Positions 13,572 through 27,664 of a DNA stretch of 64,000 nucleotides are shown one piece after another. How positions within the stretch are numbered: position 1 is the first letter of the stretch; each line of letters begins with the position of its first letter. The notes beneath the pieces were generated by a model. It ran no database searches. It saw nothing but the letters and a program-made list of their open reading frames with translations, and had not been told where the DNA came from. Source of the stretch: Galaxea fascicularis (Eukaryota > Cnidaria > Anthozoa > Scleractinia > Euphylliidae); the NCBI GenBank assembly GCA_948470475.1, contig OX419339.1:13439863-13503862 (forward strand), given 5' to 3'. The position numbers and the translations under genes were made by a program.

Positions 13572-15540
13572 ATATGCCAGAGAGTGTACTCACTTTGATG
13601 AGTATGGTGATTCACATTTTCAGTGAGCACCAAATAGGCATTTCACATATTTTCTTTTCACTCCAAAGTGTCGGCAAGGCCTTCATCTCTGCCGATGCTT
13701 TAGATTCTTTAGCATAAAAAATCCAGTTAAAACATATCTCAGGTGGTTCTAGTTAAATTTTAAGTAGATAAACGTAAGAACTGATTTCGTCTTCACATTT
13801 TCAAGAGGAGTTCAGCTTGAACGTACGATAGATTGTTTTGACTTCCTACCTTTTTATTATTGCTTCCTCCCCCCAAAAGTTCAAAAGCTAGATCTTTGTC
13901 TCACTCCTTTCACTCATAAACTGTAGGCCAAACTATCGTGGGCTTTTCGGGAAGATTCAAACTTGTTTGGCACCTGCCTGGGACAAAGGCTGTTGCGTAC
14001 GTCCTCAGTGCTTGCAAAGAATACTGAGGGAGCTTAATCAACGAGGATGACATTAACGAACAAGAACGCCACAAAACAATTGATTTAATGCGCAAATACA
14101 ATCTCTCTGCACGTGCGTTTTGCATTTTGGTACATTTCTGTGTCCTCCTCAGCAAAATAACAACGTGGAATGAGCGTATGTGACCGCACTGTTTTTCTTC
14201 CTTTTTTTTTTACTTTCTTTACCCTACTCGCAGTAATTTAGGTCCTGGATGGTCCGCTCGCCTTTTACAAGTTGAATAAGATAGAGTAATCACGAAAGAG
14301 TTACAAAAACGCGAAGTTGAATTTTCAAATTAGGCTTTAACATAACTGATGAGAGTGTTTTGTGCCCTGTTTCAGTCTCTTATGTTTGGCTGAAGTGAAT
14401 TGCTTTGGTTTTGACTTTACGACACTCCATTTAGAACAGCTCTATGCTGCATTTTAATTGACAGGAGAAGTGTACCCAAGGTAAATTATGTGAACATAAT
14501 TTTTTAAATTATTAGGAAATACAACTGTTCAATAGTCTAATTTGTTATAAATATGTCAGTATCTAGTATAAAAATGTTCATAGCATTATTACCACCGCGT
14601 ATCGACGCATTAAAACAGAAGGTTGTTTTTCCAGCCAATCAGTTAGATTATTTTCATTGAAACTGTGTCCGTTTTCTCCATGAAAAGCCCTATTTAGTCT
14701 GTGAATTAATTTAATTTAATTTAATTTAATTAAACAAATTTTAGAAAAATTTATTTTTACAGCTGTAACTGCGTAAATGAGTAACCTCGGTGATATTTCG
14801 TAATACATGCCACACATAACATCACTGGAGCAATAATATTATAGTTATCAAAGTTATCCATAATAGAACAGTTTTCTTGTAGAAAAAGACAAAATGAATA
14901 ATTTAAACGCGGATAGCATATTAAATGAACCGGTCAGAATGCAGAGCCAGAGCATAAAACCAACGTTGATGTGGAGACTGTTTCTGATTGATGCAAACAT
15001 AGTGACACTTCTGTCAAGATTTGTTAGAGTGGTATTAGCACTCGTGGAGAATTGTTTGAGTAAGGATTTGCTGTGATAATGTAGTAAAATGCTTTAGATG
15101 TATTTTTAATACTCATTTTTAGCAGTTTTAATTATATTCGCATAATTTAATAGAGCAAAAATCAGTATACCACAGTTAGAGGTTGTGAAGGTGTGTTCCA
15201 CGTTTACCGACTTGTAAAGCAAACCAAACAACCTTGAAACCGATTAAAATAGACTTGGCATTCCTGCGTCGCACTTGTACTTTTTTATAGCACCATAATT
15301 TCTATTCCCCAAATCTAATTGACTAAAGGAAACGTGCTCTGGCTTTTTTTTTAAGGTGTTGGAGGAGGCAAATACCAAAAAAAATCCTGTAGTTAACGTT
15401 GAAGAGAAACATGTGCACAGCGAATACCAAACAACAAAAAAAATAAAAAAAAAACACCTGGCAAATGTGCGCAAAGAAGTAAATCACCAAAAAATTTCAA
15501 GAGAGACTCCTCCACCCCACTCGGCAATATGACACCATAC
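13572..15540. other. 3' flank of gene A
   Basis: No supported coding sequence. Probably contains the 3' UTR of gene A. A pentanucleotide run (TTTAA)n lies at 14703-14731, with AT-rich sequence around it and homopolymer A runs near 15430. Confidence 0.4.
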
Positions 15541-15912
15541 GTAGCCTGAGTATCAGGCCCTATCGAGGAAGCGGGAACGAGGGGAAGGAAGAGGAGGGCC
15601 AGACACAAAGCCATTGATTCGCTTGTGTCCAACATCCAGATTCTGGATGTTACGCTAATTGGTCAAAAGACAAGAAACGTAACGTGAGTCAACGGGAAGT
15701 CAAGCTGCCAGCGCAGGGGTTACAGACGCCATATTGAAGTTTACTCTCAGGACACATGACAGTTACCGGAAGTGATTTTGATCGGCTAATTATAACACGC
15801 GCTGTCCGGGGGTGGAAGGCTTCCGAGAAGCTGTTTGTGTCAGGCGTTTCTTCCTTCGCTTTCTCGCTCTTTTTGCCTTCCCTACCCTAGAAACGCCTGA
15901 TACTCAGGCTAC
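15541..15912. mobile_element. MITE with 18-bp terminal inverted repeats and target-site duplication
   Basis: The termini GTAGCCTGAGTATCAGGC (15541-15558) and its exact reverse complement (15895-15912) bound about 372 bp without coding capacity. The flanks repeat ACCATAC immediately outside (15534-15540 and 15913-15919). The direct repeat can be stretched to ten bases (ACACCATACG at 15532-15541 and 15911-15920) if the ends are placed differently, so the duplication length is 7-10 bp. Long duplications of 9-10 bp would fit Mutator-like transposases and 8 bp would fit hAT. The interior next to each end is Pu-rich on one strand and also weakly inverted. Confidence 0.8.
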
Positions 15913-18900
15913 ACCATACGGAAAGGTGCTCCCCTTTTTAATTTGAATTTATTTAATGTGATCGCATACTTTTACGACATCGCTTGACCAATCACAATCC
16001 TGCGCTGCCTGGCCTTGTTGTGCATTTCAATGCTGGTTGGCCTGTGGTTAGTCATAATGCGTGTGTTGGCCAAAGGTTTTTCGTGCTTGTTTTCGGGTCG
16101 TCAAAGTGCAAACTGTTGCATAACTGACCAATTAGAATAGGCACTTCTTACGTTTGCCCAGAATCCTCTGCTTTAAACTGGGTCATTCATCGTTCTACTT
16201 GCTCACGTTATTTCTCCATTGACGGGACGTAGTTTTGGTCCAGTGGAGCTTCATACAAGTGTCCGCTATCTGGGGTTTATAAATGTGGAGTTTCTCTAAA
16301 AGAAATCGCCTGGAACGCGCTTTTTTGTCCGCTTAATGGGGGTGTCAGAATGAAGAAACTCTAATGAAACCTCTCACCCGTACTGTCATGTTCAGGTACC
16401 TGTCAGGGAAATTTCTCGCCAGACTACCTGTTCGCTAGTAAGCACTTGGCGGACAAAGCGCGATTCCCACTCAAGAAAAACCTCTGGTATTCAACGCGTA
16501 AAGAAACAGTAGGCTGGGTCGATGAATTAATAGAATGTACTAAGCATTAGAATATTTTCAAACTCCTCATCTTGTGTATTATTTGAAAAGAAAATGACAT
16601 GTGGCAAGAAATAAACACTGACTATGATATTTGTTGCTGACTGTAAATGTTTTAAGGCGGCAATTTTTACTCCTATTCCGAGAGAACAAATGGCGAAAGG
16701 TTTCCAAAATAACAAAAAAAACACATAGTAGGAAAACGGAATACTTCCTACGAAAGTGACCTGAGAACAGTGCTCAGAATGATCTGGACCCATCCCCGGA
16801 GACCCACGGACAGATATTCGGCCGGTTTACATCATGCGCATGGAGTAAACCGTACGATTCTCCCGCCAACCTATCCATGAACCCTTTCATTCTGAAAATG
16901 GAGCAGGTAGAATACTGCTTGTTAGCGATAGGTTCGTTATTTTAGTTCATGTAACAGAAGGGAGTTTTTCTTGGTTGTCCTAAAACGCAGAGTGCAGAGT
17001 CAACGAAAAAAATGTGATAAAAAAGAACAAATAATAACATCAGGCGCACTAAAAAGGAAAGAACTGTATTGACGAATCACTGAGGCCGTCCAAGGGAAGA
17101 AGCGACAGGCAACATGGTCTAAAAACAGGCGACAACCTTCTCCCCAAACACCAATAAGCGACAGAAATTACAAGAAAAAGCGCGACAGCTTGCGACAGGG
17201 ACAATTCATTTTTAATTCCTTTGTTTTCTTTGCGACGTTGACATTTGATCCTTAACTAAACAATTGTTATAGCTACAAAGGGACAGCAAACCAGCCCTTG
17301 GAAGGCCTCATCACAGGGCGTACGTTGGTAAACAATTGTTAGAGCTACAAAGGGACACCAAACCACCCTTTGGAAGGCCTCATCACAGGGCGTACGTTGG
17401 CTGCAATAACAAACTAAGCTTAGGGGTTGGGAGTTCTAACAGAAGTCTTCAATGTCCATAAGTAATTTGCGAACATGTTTTATTAATAGCATACACTTTT
17501 CTTCGCTTAGTGATTAAAGAGATAACAATAGACTACTATTTTTTCAACTTTTACATCTGCGGTAGTTAATTTTTTGCTAAACACAAGCTCACAAGTAAAG
17601 TGCTTTACTAATATACATGATCTGGTACGATGATCTTTACAACTTGTGCACTATACATTTAACTTAAACTTATGTAAACGCAAGAAAACAAGGTAAGATC
17701 CCTAAGAATCAGCACCTTGTCATAGCAACCGGTATTGTGGATGTTTCAGTGCTAGACCATAATCACTTGTCAAACTTCACAAACTAAAGATTGCAAATTT
17801 GTGATTGCCAAAACATTTGAAATGTGTGGTCATTTAATGGGCGAGTATGACGGCAAACTGATTGTCTATGAAGGCATCACCTTCGTACCAGCTTGATACA
17901 CAACTTTTGTTGAGAAACTTAAGTAATTTATATTGCAGATTGAATGCCAGAGTTAGTCTGAATTGGGCCACAAGAGGCCCAGATTACTGACAGCCCTAGC
18001 CTGTCAACAGGTTCTGTTGGGGTGATGGGTGCAGCAAGAGCACTTTTGGATGCCTCACTCTGCTGCTGCTTGCTCCACTCACCCAATTGTCTGTTCACAG
18101 ACTAGCATTACCCTTGATTGAGTCAAATTTGTTTTGTACTCTTTGGTTCAAGCTTATTTCTTTTATATGCCAGTTAATTCTTTTCTCGGAAATATCTCCC
18201 ATCTCTAGTGGACCGCAATATTTGGGTTTTTACACTGTCCTTCCCTTCCACTTTGGAAATCTCCATTTCATAATAGTTTAACATACTGGCTTTTGAGACC
18301 TCAGAGAGGGTGTTGGTATTTTCTGGGACCATACGTGTTGGTGTGAACGGTGTTCTCAGAAAATCTCATAAAATGAGAAAAAATTTGCTTAAAATATGAA
18401 TATGTTGAAAATTAATTTAGATTTTTCATGTTAAAGAAGTTATAGCAATTAAAATTCAAGAAACATAAAATGTCACGGCACAATAATTCAACACCAGTTA
18501 TGGCTATTGTGTTTGCTATCTTTCAAAATATTTTTGTAGAAATCACAACTACATGTATGACTGGACTTGTGACAAGCATACTGATGCCCTTGGGCTCTTT
18601 CCCTTTACATGATCCATCTGGGTGGAAATTTCAGGTGTAAAGCTTGTCCAAATGTAAAATGCATGAATCACTAAATGTACTAGTATCAGTTGGAAAGCTA
18701 AAAAATCACAGAAAAAGTGCATTGATTAAGCAGAGGGCCCATAATTTCTAAAATGTTCGAAATAAAATGTACCATTTGAATTTCCAGAGTACCACCTAAA
18801 ATCAGCTGGATATTATTGTGTCACATGATCAGTGCATTTGATCATCACTGACAAGCAAATACATCGGATTATAAATTTCATGCATTTGAAAAACATTTAA

Positions 18901-19247
18901 CACAAACATCAAGAGTCTTAGTCAATTTGTTTTTGAGATCACCAATAAAAGGTGATTGAATATTGTTGGAAAAAAGTGAATGGCATTAAAATTATTTTCA
19001 AGTACGTTTTAATATGATGCCAAGACTCCAGTAAAGAAAGAAATGCGTTCTTCCAAAAAATATCCATGTCCCTCTAACAAATGGCTTTTTAAAGTGACCA
19101 TACAAGTCCTCTGAAAATACCAATTGGCCTTAATATTTTCGCTAAAAAATCTTAGGAGGTTCATCCCACACCCTTTGGAATTTCCAGTGACCTCCTATGG
19201 AGAGGGTGGTATGGATATTTTCTAGAACTACAATATGAAGCAACATG
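15913..19247. other. Intergenic interval between the converging genes A and B
   Basis: No supported genes. It holds the 72-bp tandem duplication at 17258-17400 and AT-rich sequence. The right part probably includes the 3' UTR of gene B. Open frames here are short and lack family similarity. Confidence 0.4.
17258..17400. repeat. Tandem duplication, two copies of a ~72-bp unit
   Basis: AACAATTGTTATAGCTACAA at 17259 recurs at 17331 as AACAATTGTTAGAGCTACAA, and each copy ends in CATCACAGGGCGTACGTTGG. The copies differ at only a few bases, so the duplication is recent relative to the surrounding DNA. Confidence 0.85.
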
Positions 19248-22200
19248 TTACACATCAACTGGCAGTGTGTCTGGATCCTCAAAAGCCATGTTCCCTACTC
19301 GCTGACACAAGGCTGTGAACATGTCTGATGGAAAAGATACACAACAACAAAATGAGAGAAACAGTGAACATGATCACAAAGTTGCAAGTGCATTTTGCTG
19401 AGACTTTCTAGGCCCCAACAAAGCACTAGAGGCCAATTTCAGACAGCGATTTTTGCAGATAAAAAATTAATAAAAAAAGAATATTAAATTTCACTTTAAC
19501 ATTGATTTTTAACAGATCACACAATTCACTTTTCTTACAATGCATTACGGTGTTCCCAATCACCAGCCAAACTTAATTACAGTTAAGAAAGCCACATAAA
19601 CATAATACATAACTTGACACAAGTTGAATGCTATGGAAGCTTGGAGGTGTGGCAGTCAACATAGTGTGTCTGATCTATAGCACTTCATTGAGGAATTCAG
19701 TTTTGTCTTTTGTGCCATTTTGGCAAAAATGCCCCCTCCCCCCCCCCCCCCCACCAAAAAAAAAAACTGAAAAAGCCCCTGATAAAGTTGTCAATTTGGA
19801 CAAATTGTCCCACTTGATGGCAATCTTATATCACTGAGCATATCTCAGTTTTCAGTCAAAAGAGTAGCACATGCCCACCACAAGGGGCTGGTTGGACTTA
19901 AAATAACTTCTTGGTGAGACTGTGCTGGCTGTGTGCTGGGCATAGGTGGTGATTTTGCATTGCAATCCAAAATTCGAACATTTTCTTTCCTTTGGCCTAC
20001 AGACTGGTTGTCACATCAGAACCATACACCCACACTTCCACACCAGACCTCATATCAGGGTCTTAAAAATTAATAACTTCTTGGTAAGACTGTGCTGGCT
20101 GTTTGCTCAACATCTGCCTCAGTTCAGACAATCAAGTCACTGGGCAGTAACATTCAACCATTGGTGTAGTCTCCTCAATACAGGGTTCATACTTGCGAGA
20201 CCTTGAAGTTGGACTTAAAAAATGCAAGGGGTTTCAAGACACGTATCTACTCTGTCAGTAGTAGTGAGTGCAGCACAGGACTCACTTTCAACATGTTTAT
20301 GGTGTGATCACTCTTGGGAAAGAAATTAGACTGATAAATAAAGCCTTGCACTCTTACCTGCAGCATTTAGAAGACATTTTGGTGCATGATTGCTGACAAC
20401 AAACAGCCAGTAGAATGGAAGGCCGGCCAGGACAATTGCCAGAGCTATGAGAGATCCTTTGGGATCAGTTGTGATTGGAGCCACCACAAGGTAAATTGAG
20501 GCCAAAAACATGACAACAGGTACAACTATATTTATCTGCGAGACAGGAATAAATCACTATTAATGTTAACAATCAGTCTAAAAAAAAAAACCCTACAAAC
20601 TGCTGCTTATACCCCCTCCAGTTGTAAGGTAAATTGAGGCCAAAAACATGACAACAGGTACAACTATATTCACCTAAAAGACAGGAATAAATTACTATTA
20701 ATGTTAACAATCAGTCTAAAAAACAAATTCAATGTTTGTTTTGAGAATTGTAAATATTTCGAATTGTAAAGCTTATTATCGTAAGGCACATTTGATCATA
20801 TTCACAGGCTAATTTGCTCCTCATAAGTAGTAAATTATTGTTATTATTATAGTTTAGCCAAGCATACCTTATAAGGCCTTTCTGCATTTGGTCTAATTCT
20901 TCGTAGCCACAACAGAGCAGCAAATGTTCCACCATAAAACAACCAGGCAGCAAAACTGAAGAAATCCACCAAACTTGTGAAGCTGCTTGCTTCCGGAATC
21001 AACATGAGCACAGAAATGAGAGTCTACAGGTGAATGGAAACTAAACAGTTAGGACTTCACCTTTGTAATTGTGAACAGGCAGGGTCGTCAAAAAGATTGT
21101 AAGTAGAAGGAGAATCTAGGAAAGTAGAAGGCAGTCAGGGGGTAACAACACCATTTTCTCCCCTACATTTTCTCTTTTCACCGGCAAATCATAGCTGGCA
21201 AAACTAGGAAAGTAATATAGCTGGCAACATCGCCTGTTGCCGGTGCTTTTTGACAATCCTGACATGGAATAGCATAGTTTTTGTATCAAGAATGAGAAAT
21301 GAAATTTTCACTTACTGTGAAAAACAGTGATGGAAGGGGAGTAAACCTTTTTACATGAATCATAGCCAAAAGGGGAGGCATCAATCCATCGCGTGCAGCC
21401 ACGTATACCAACCTGGACAGTGAATTAAAACAAGAAAATAAAGTCAAAAAAGTTTTCAAAGAATAATAATTATTTATACTTGAAATTCTGTGATTTAACA
21501 TTGGGTTATTCCAGAAATTAAAATCCACACCTCCCTGACGGATGGGCAATTTTTTTCCCTTCCACCCCCCTGATTTCCAAAAAAGGGTATAAGCCATAAA
21601 TTTAATTTTATTCAAAAGAAAATATACAAAATCACATCCAGAAGATGCTCTTATTTAATTTTTAAAGCTTTAGCAAATATAACTCATGCTTACAATATTG
21701 TGAAAAGCACGTGTTTTTGGACTCGTAGCTTATTAAAAAAAAGTCCTCCAACCAAATAATAATAATAATAATGATAATAATAATAATAACAATTATAATA
21801 AAAAGAACGTTTGAAGGAAAATCTGTGGTTTTTTTTTCTCAACAACCAAGATTTTGATATGTGTAATGTACCATTTACAGAACAGTACATACACCATATT
21901 AGAGCTGTGTCAACTTTTACGCTTAGTGGCACGCTGGGGCCTGGGTACAATGCAAATAGTGTCAGGCATTGCAATTTTTTAGAGAGCTACGGCTCTCTTC
22001 AGGTTCATCCGTTTGCGACACATTTTCTACATATTGTCTGTGATTATGAAAGAACTGTCGACATAACTTGAACTATGTCAGGTAAGAAATATATAAACTG
22101 AAAGATTTCTACTTTTTTCAGACTCAAATGGAGCTCAACATTTACAGATTGAAAAGTTCGAGGAAATGACCCCCAAAGAAGAGTTTTTGAGGTTTCACCC

Positions 22201-25200
22201 CCCTCCTGCTTGGATTTCCATAGCCTTTGACACCCTGAGAGAATGAGAATTTTGAGAAACCCATCTGTGAGGGGTGTGTGGATTTTTTCTCGAATAACCC
22301 ATTAGGCTGTACTGCCAATATCTGCCAAAGAAACACTAGGTTATAAATGTAATGACGTAGTTTCATTGTAGTGGCCCAGTATATATTTCCAATATTTTCA
22401 CACCAAGGAGGTATTATGGATTGTTTTTTAATATAGACAGGTAAATGAACTCCAAATTACAGTAAAATTCATAAAATTATACTCATGTTTATGAAAGCAG
22501 GAAAGAGAATTTATGAAAGGCAAGAAATGCAAAACCCAATATTACTAACCTGCCACTGGTGAACAGAAGGCCATTAACTGCTCCAAAGGTTGAGCAAGCC
22601 ACAAAGACAGGAACAATCCAACTCACTGGTCCCAGGTACAAGTCTCCAACACTCTAAATAAAAATATATACAGGCAGGTAATATTTAAATTTTTGTTAAA
22701 GTGTTTGAAACCTCTACTCTGAGCAGGTTTATTTTCATCTTTAAATATATTAAAATATATTCAAATATAATTGATTACAACCACTTAAGAAGAGCAAAAA
22801 ATTAACTTCAGTGCTTGGTCACCAATTGAGCTAGTTTCCTTGAATTATTTGTGGCCCTCTAATTTCCTCTTGACTAACACCCACAGCTTTCAAGTTATGC
22901 CCCCAGAAAAAGATTAAACATTTTTAAATTTGCCAGCATCATGCAAGTCTGGGTATTAGTCTGCAGTCACATGTCAATAAAATCAAAATGACGTCTAGAT
23001 ATGATGTGGGGCAACCTAAACACAATATTTGCGTGAAAAGTAACGAAAGCAAAACTTTTCAATCACTGCCATATATACTTTTTTAACTCACCACAGCTAC
23101 TGCATCAGATTTCAAGATACCACTTTTTCCCAGGACTGTGATATATGCCACATTCACCATCAGGTAACACACGGTTGTCAAAGAGATGCCAATACCTATA
23201 GCTCTGGGCATGTCCCTGGGAACAACGGGGGGATTGATATAAGTTTATTAATAAGTTTCTCAGTACTTTGTAAGTTTCACAAAACACAGTCTCAATGACT
23301 GAGTGATGGTGGCTTTGGAGTCAAGATTACATGGAAAAATCCCTGAAACCATTTATCAATAGTGAGGCCTTAAGACAAAGCTATGTCTTGTCACTTTTGG
23401 CATCTGGACTTCATTTGAGAAACATTCCTTGTCACTTTTTTTGGCTCTTTTTATTCGTTATATTACCATCATCATAATTTCATATACATTGTACATCAAT
23501 TTTGCATTGCGGTTAACTTTGATTTAACTTAGGTTGATATAAATTTCCTTTGTCTCCTAACCCTAATCATTCATAGGAGAGAAAGGAAACTGACATCAAA
23601 CTATAAGGTTTAATCAAAATTAACCTCAAATCAAATTTTACTTGTAACAAATGCATCATTATACATTCAAATTCCTTACTTTTCAGGACGTTTCATTTCC
23701 TCTGTACAGTAGTTGAGGTTGTTCCTGTAACAAAGGACACTTATTAGTTAATGTCAGCTCTTGCAAAATTATAATAATCTGGACAATCAGCCAATGACTA
23801 CAATGCAGTGTGCTGCCTACAGAATTCAATGGCATGTGCTTGACTGACAAACTTGTTGACTTATGTTTGAAATTCCTTTTTTCTGACTGAAAGTCTCAGC
23901 ATGAACAGCTGACTAATTAAAAAAAAAAATTATGTTTGACTTACCAGCCATCATAGGCCCAGAGACCCAAATAAAATGCCATTCCAATCTTTCCAATGTT
24001 TGTGGTAGACCCCTTAAAACTGTCCTTAAAATGTTCGGTTTTTCCTTGAAATTAAAAACAACAATAATTTCATTAATTAATCAAAGAGTTAAAAAGACAC
24101 AACCATCCTCCTTGATTTGTTGATTCAATGATACACAAAGATATTTGTCTGTTATCACCATTACTTGAAGATAGGGCACGATTTCTCACAGACTTTATGA
24201 CAGCATGAAAGGATTTAAGTGTGGAACACACCCAAAACAGTGTTTTTCTTAATAGAATTAAAATATAAATGAAATGTTTCTCTTAGAATACCTTTTCCAA
24301 GTTCCACAAAGCCAATGATTGTGATCATCACAATACACAAGAGCTTTGCGTATGTGAAAATGTCTTGAATTCTGGTGGCCCATTTCACACTCCAGCAGTT
24401 AATAGCAGTGAGTATCACTGAAAATCAAATAACCATCTTGAGTAACAATCTATTTTACTCAGAGTGGGGAGAGTGAGGTAGACACTTGTGAAAGGCTGGG
24501 GTGCTTATCTTCTTGTTAAATTATTTATAGATTCTGGCATCTGTCATTAGGAAGTTCAGCGTGGACACCAACATTTAAACATTGTGCTGTTTTAGAAATA
24601 GCAATCAAATGAAGTTAATACTGTAGTCATTGCGCCTCTTTCATGGCTTAATTAAAAATGTTCAAGCACTAAATCTGATTCCTCGTTTACCCTCTCTCTG
24701 TCACCACCCACGGTTAACTGTGGTTAATTTTGTTTATCACACAACAGGAAACCCAGCTAGCTTCAGCATAACCTTTTTTCGTTAATTATTACCATGAAGT
24801 AACTGATTTCTATTCTAGTATTAGTTTATATTTTACTACATGATTTTATTTTTGGGCGTCCTGTAAACTAGCTGTTCAGCTGAGCAGAGTATCTTCTATG
24901 ATACAGATATGGCAACTAGCTTTTTTGTCAGGTTCTCCTTCTTAGCTCACGAATACCTTATTACATACCCAGTTACAGAAACAATGCTTTCATTGGCGAG
25001 AGAAAACAGTACATCCACAGACACCGGGCTTGTATCACCAATCAGGCTTGTTTTACTCAAACACAGTTATAAAATTCATAGACCACAATACAGCATGCAA
25101 ACACCCATGGTCTATTCTGCTGATTAAGTCTAATTTAGCTGTAACCAATAATTATTATTAAGATGTCGCACAATTAACAAGAACTTGCATCGCATTCCAA

Positions 25201-27664
25201 ATCCTGATATCACCCTTGAACATGTTGTGTACACTTGGGTGTGTATTGACCCTTACGGAGAATTGGAGGAGACTCCAGTAAAAAAAAAAATTATTGAAAT
25301 GTATTTCTGGTTTGCAATAGTAGGAGTAGTATGATAAAAGGTTCAGGTCTCATTAACAAAGAGCTTATTAGAGAGGGGGGCTTAGGGGGAGCTTATTTCA
25401 AATCTTAAACATGCCATTTTCATCTAAAAATAGTTTTTGTACAAAACTTAAACAACTGCAGTTAAACTTTAAACAGAACGGATTAAAACATCACTGAATC
25501 TGCATTGAGTGTACCGTATACCAGTTTATGGTCACTAAATGCAAACTTGTTCTTTAAGGAACCTCACCAGTTGACTAAATTCACGTAACAGGTCCACTTA
25601 AACAATATTTGGCAGAGACTTAATTGCAATGTTTTTGGGCTTACAGACACTGTAGCCTTATTCCCTATGAAGCCCGACTTTTTCAGATTTAGGGTGTTCT
25701 TCCAGGCATATTCTCTCCAAAACGAAGTCGGTGACCCCCCCATTTTTTTTTATATTTCTGACATAACTAACTCATTATCTTACAGTGGTAAAAGTCTCAG
25801 AAAAAAATCAATGTTGGAAAATTTGCACGTGAATGTCCTTAAATGAAAAATGTTGATATTACCAGATATTGGATTCATTTTCCTTCAAACAGTACCCTCT
25901 GTTTTGGCAATGTTCAAAGCCCAAAGATGGCTGAAAAATACCTTGAGTGCTTTTGTTTGGTGAAAGGACGAAATCAACTGATCTGTTAAGCACTTTGGTG
26001 AAAATGTTTTATACTGAGCTCATACAGTACATGTATCTATCATAAAAATATTGCTTTTAAATTGGATCTCTTAACATTGCAACAACAATATTTCAAATGT
26101 TTCTATTAAGAGGTTCAAGTGCACTTGATGTACCAAAACAGGAACCATAGCCCAGAAAATATTTTGACCTGTAAGAAGGATGATTTTATAAAAAAAAAGA
26201 AAGAAAGAAAAACATTACACAGTGTGTGAAAATATATAAATTTATGTCAAGTGACATATTGATTGACAAAACATTAGGGTATTGCTATTTGATTTTGTGC
26301 CCTGCCAGGGTTAGCCAGGAACTAATTAAATTGATTTTACCACTGAATTGATAAGGTTATTTTGACAATATTGTTAGAGAGACACAATGTTTTCTATATA
26401 GATTTTTTCTTTTATAAGTGGTAATCGACCAAAAACCCGTCTTTTCGTGCTTGTTAGTTATAACAACACCACGTGAGGCAAGGAATTCTCTGTGTTTTTC
26501 TTCCTCCTTTCATGAATTGCAAATGAGCTGATGCAATCGAAAGTCTAGTGCCATGCTTCATCTCACAAAAAAACATGGCGGCTGAATACAAAGAAACGAT
26601 CTGTCTCATGGGAGTCACGGAAACAAAAACTTTAATATAATTACCAAAAATCAGCAGTTGTATCAATTTTCAGAATTTCATTCACGAAAATATATATCGA
26701 TCATGGTGATTAGTTTTGCCACGTTTCTGTGACTAAAAAATGAAAACATAGTGTTGGGAAGCACGTGGTTCGAAATGAAAATAAACTTGGTTACCGAAAA
26801 CTACTGATTCTTTTGATTCTTTGTGTCTTTCCGACAGAATTGCTTTTAGCTACATTCTATCAGGTGTTTTTATTACCGTTACACAAAAATGTAAACAGAG
26901 CACATCATAAAATATAGGATCCCGCCAAATAAAAGAACAGGTTTGCCCACGTTTTTACCCGCTGCCGATCGAAAAGAACACATCATCAACTGTACAATAA
27001 AAATTCCGTATTTCGCTTAACAGAACCCAGCACACCTCAAACAAAAGATTTGAACCTAATGCTTAATATGTTTAGGAAACGAAAAGGGAAAGATCGATAA
27101 CTTACCGAGGCATGAACAAGCTAAAAGCTTCACCAAATGGGTCGGAGCCTCGCAATCTGGGTAAAAGGGCTTAGCAACATACTCGGCGAAAGTCAACGCG
27201 ATGATGGCTCCTGAAGCGGGGCGTATGATCAACACTGAGGTCCAGGCGAACAGAAAGGCAGGGATCCGGCCAAATGCGTCCATGAGATAGGCATATTCAC
27301 CGCCCGATTTCTTGATGAAGGTCCCTAACTCAGCATAACACAGACTTCCGAACAAAGCTATCAACCCACAGCCAAGCCAAACCAGCAGAGAAGCACCGAT
27401 TGAATTCGATTCCTCGAGGATGCTAGTCGGCGAAACAAAGATGCCAGAGCCAATCACAGTTCCCACAATAAGGCCGATCCCATTCAAGAGAGAGACGTTC
27501 TTTTTCAGTCCTATTCTCTCAGACGCATCGCCTTTCTCCTTGTCCGGCAAGAACGGCTCTTGTGTTTTATCGAACGAATTTGACCGATTTAAGCTCTCGC
27601 TGGACGTCGATTCATTTGCCAGCTTCTCGCCAATATCCCCATTAACAACTGGAACAGGAGGCAT
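19248..27664 (-). CDS. SLC7A9-like: SLC7 amino-acid transporter light chain B, b(0,+)AT-like (complete)
   Basis: Ten exons on the minus strand: 27664-27106 (ATG), 24417-24292, 24044-23945, 23724-23680, 23215-23092, 22653-22550, 21412-21316, 21023-20868, 20535-20358 and 19324-19248 (TAA). The CDS is 1566 nt, 521 aa, in phase throughout with GT-AG introns. An N-terminal cytosolic tail of about 55 residues, Ser-rich and acidic, precedes TM1 with the substrate-site motif GSGIF (72-76). Cys171 (in FYPDC, between TM3 and TM4) matches the heavy-chain disulfide position of heteromeric transporters. Later motifs are [69 protein letters not shown] and [13 protein letters not shown]. The predicted function is exchange of neutral/cationic amino acids at the plasma membrane with an SLC3 partner; substrate specificity cannot be read from the sequence. 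It converges with gene A and diverges from gene C. The 5' part of exon 9 has a partial duplicate upstream (20626-20723). Confidence 0.93.
20488..20725. repeat. Local duplication of the exon 9 splice-acceptor region of gene B
   Basis: 20488-20588 and 20626-20726 are near-identical direct copies with an offset of 138 bp. Both contain GGTAAATTGAGGCCAAAAAC, the start of the exon 9 coding sequence on the minus strand, plus the flanking intron (ATTAATGTTAACAATCAGTC). The upstream copy (in transcription order) still has an AG acceptor (TTTTAG) and the same reading phase but breaks off after about 45 coding bases. It is therefore a vestigial half-exon in intron 8. Confidence 0.85.
21760..21800. repeat. 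AAT-type microsatellite
   Basis: An imperfect (AAT)n run with single GAT and AAC interruptions in intron 7 of gene B. Confidence 0.8.

Noticed and set aside
14894..15076. Small 60-aa frame
   Set aside because: Short, AT-rich, no similarity, no splice or promoter evidence.
20581..20590. Homopolymer runs (also at 10183, 19736, 35237) as functional signals
   Set aside because: Simple poly-A/poly-C tracts, expected in such DNA.
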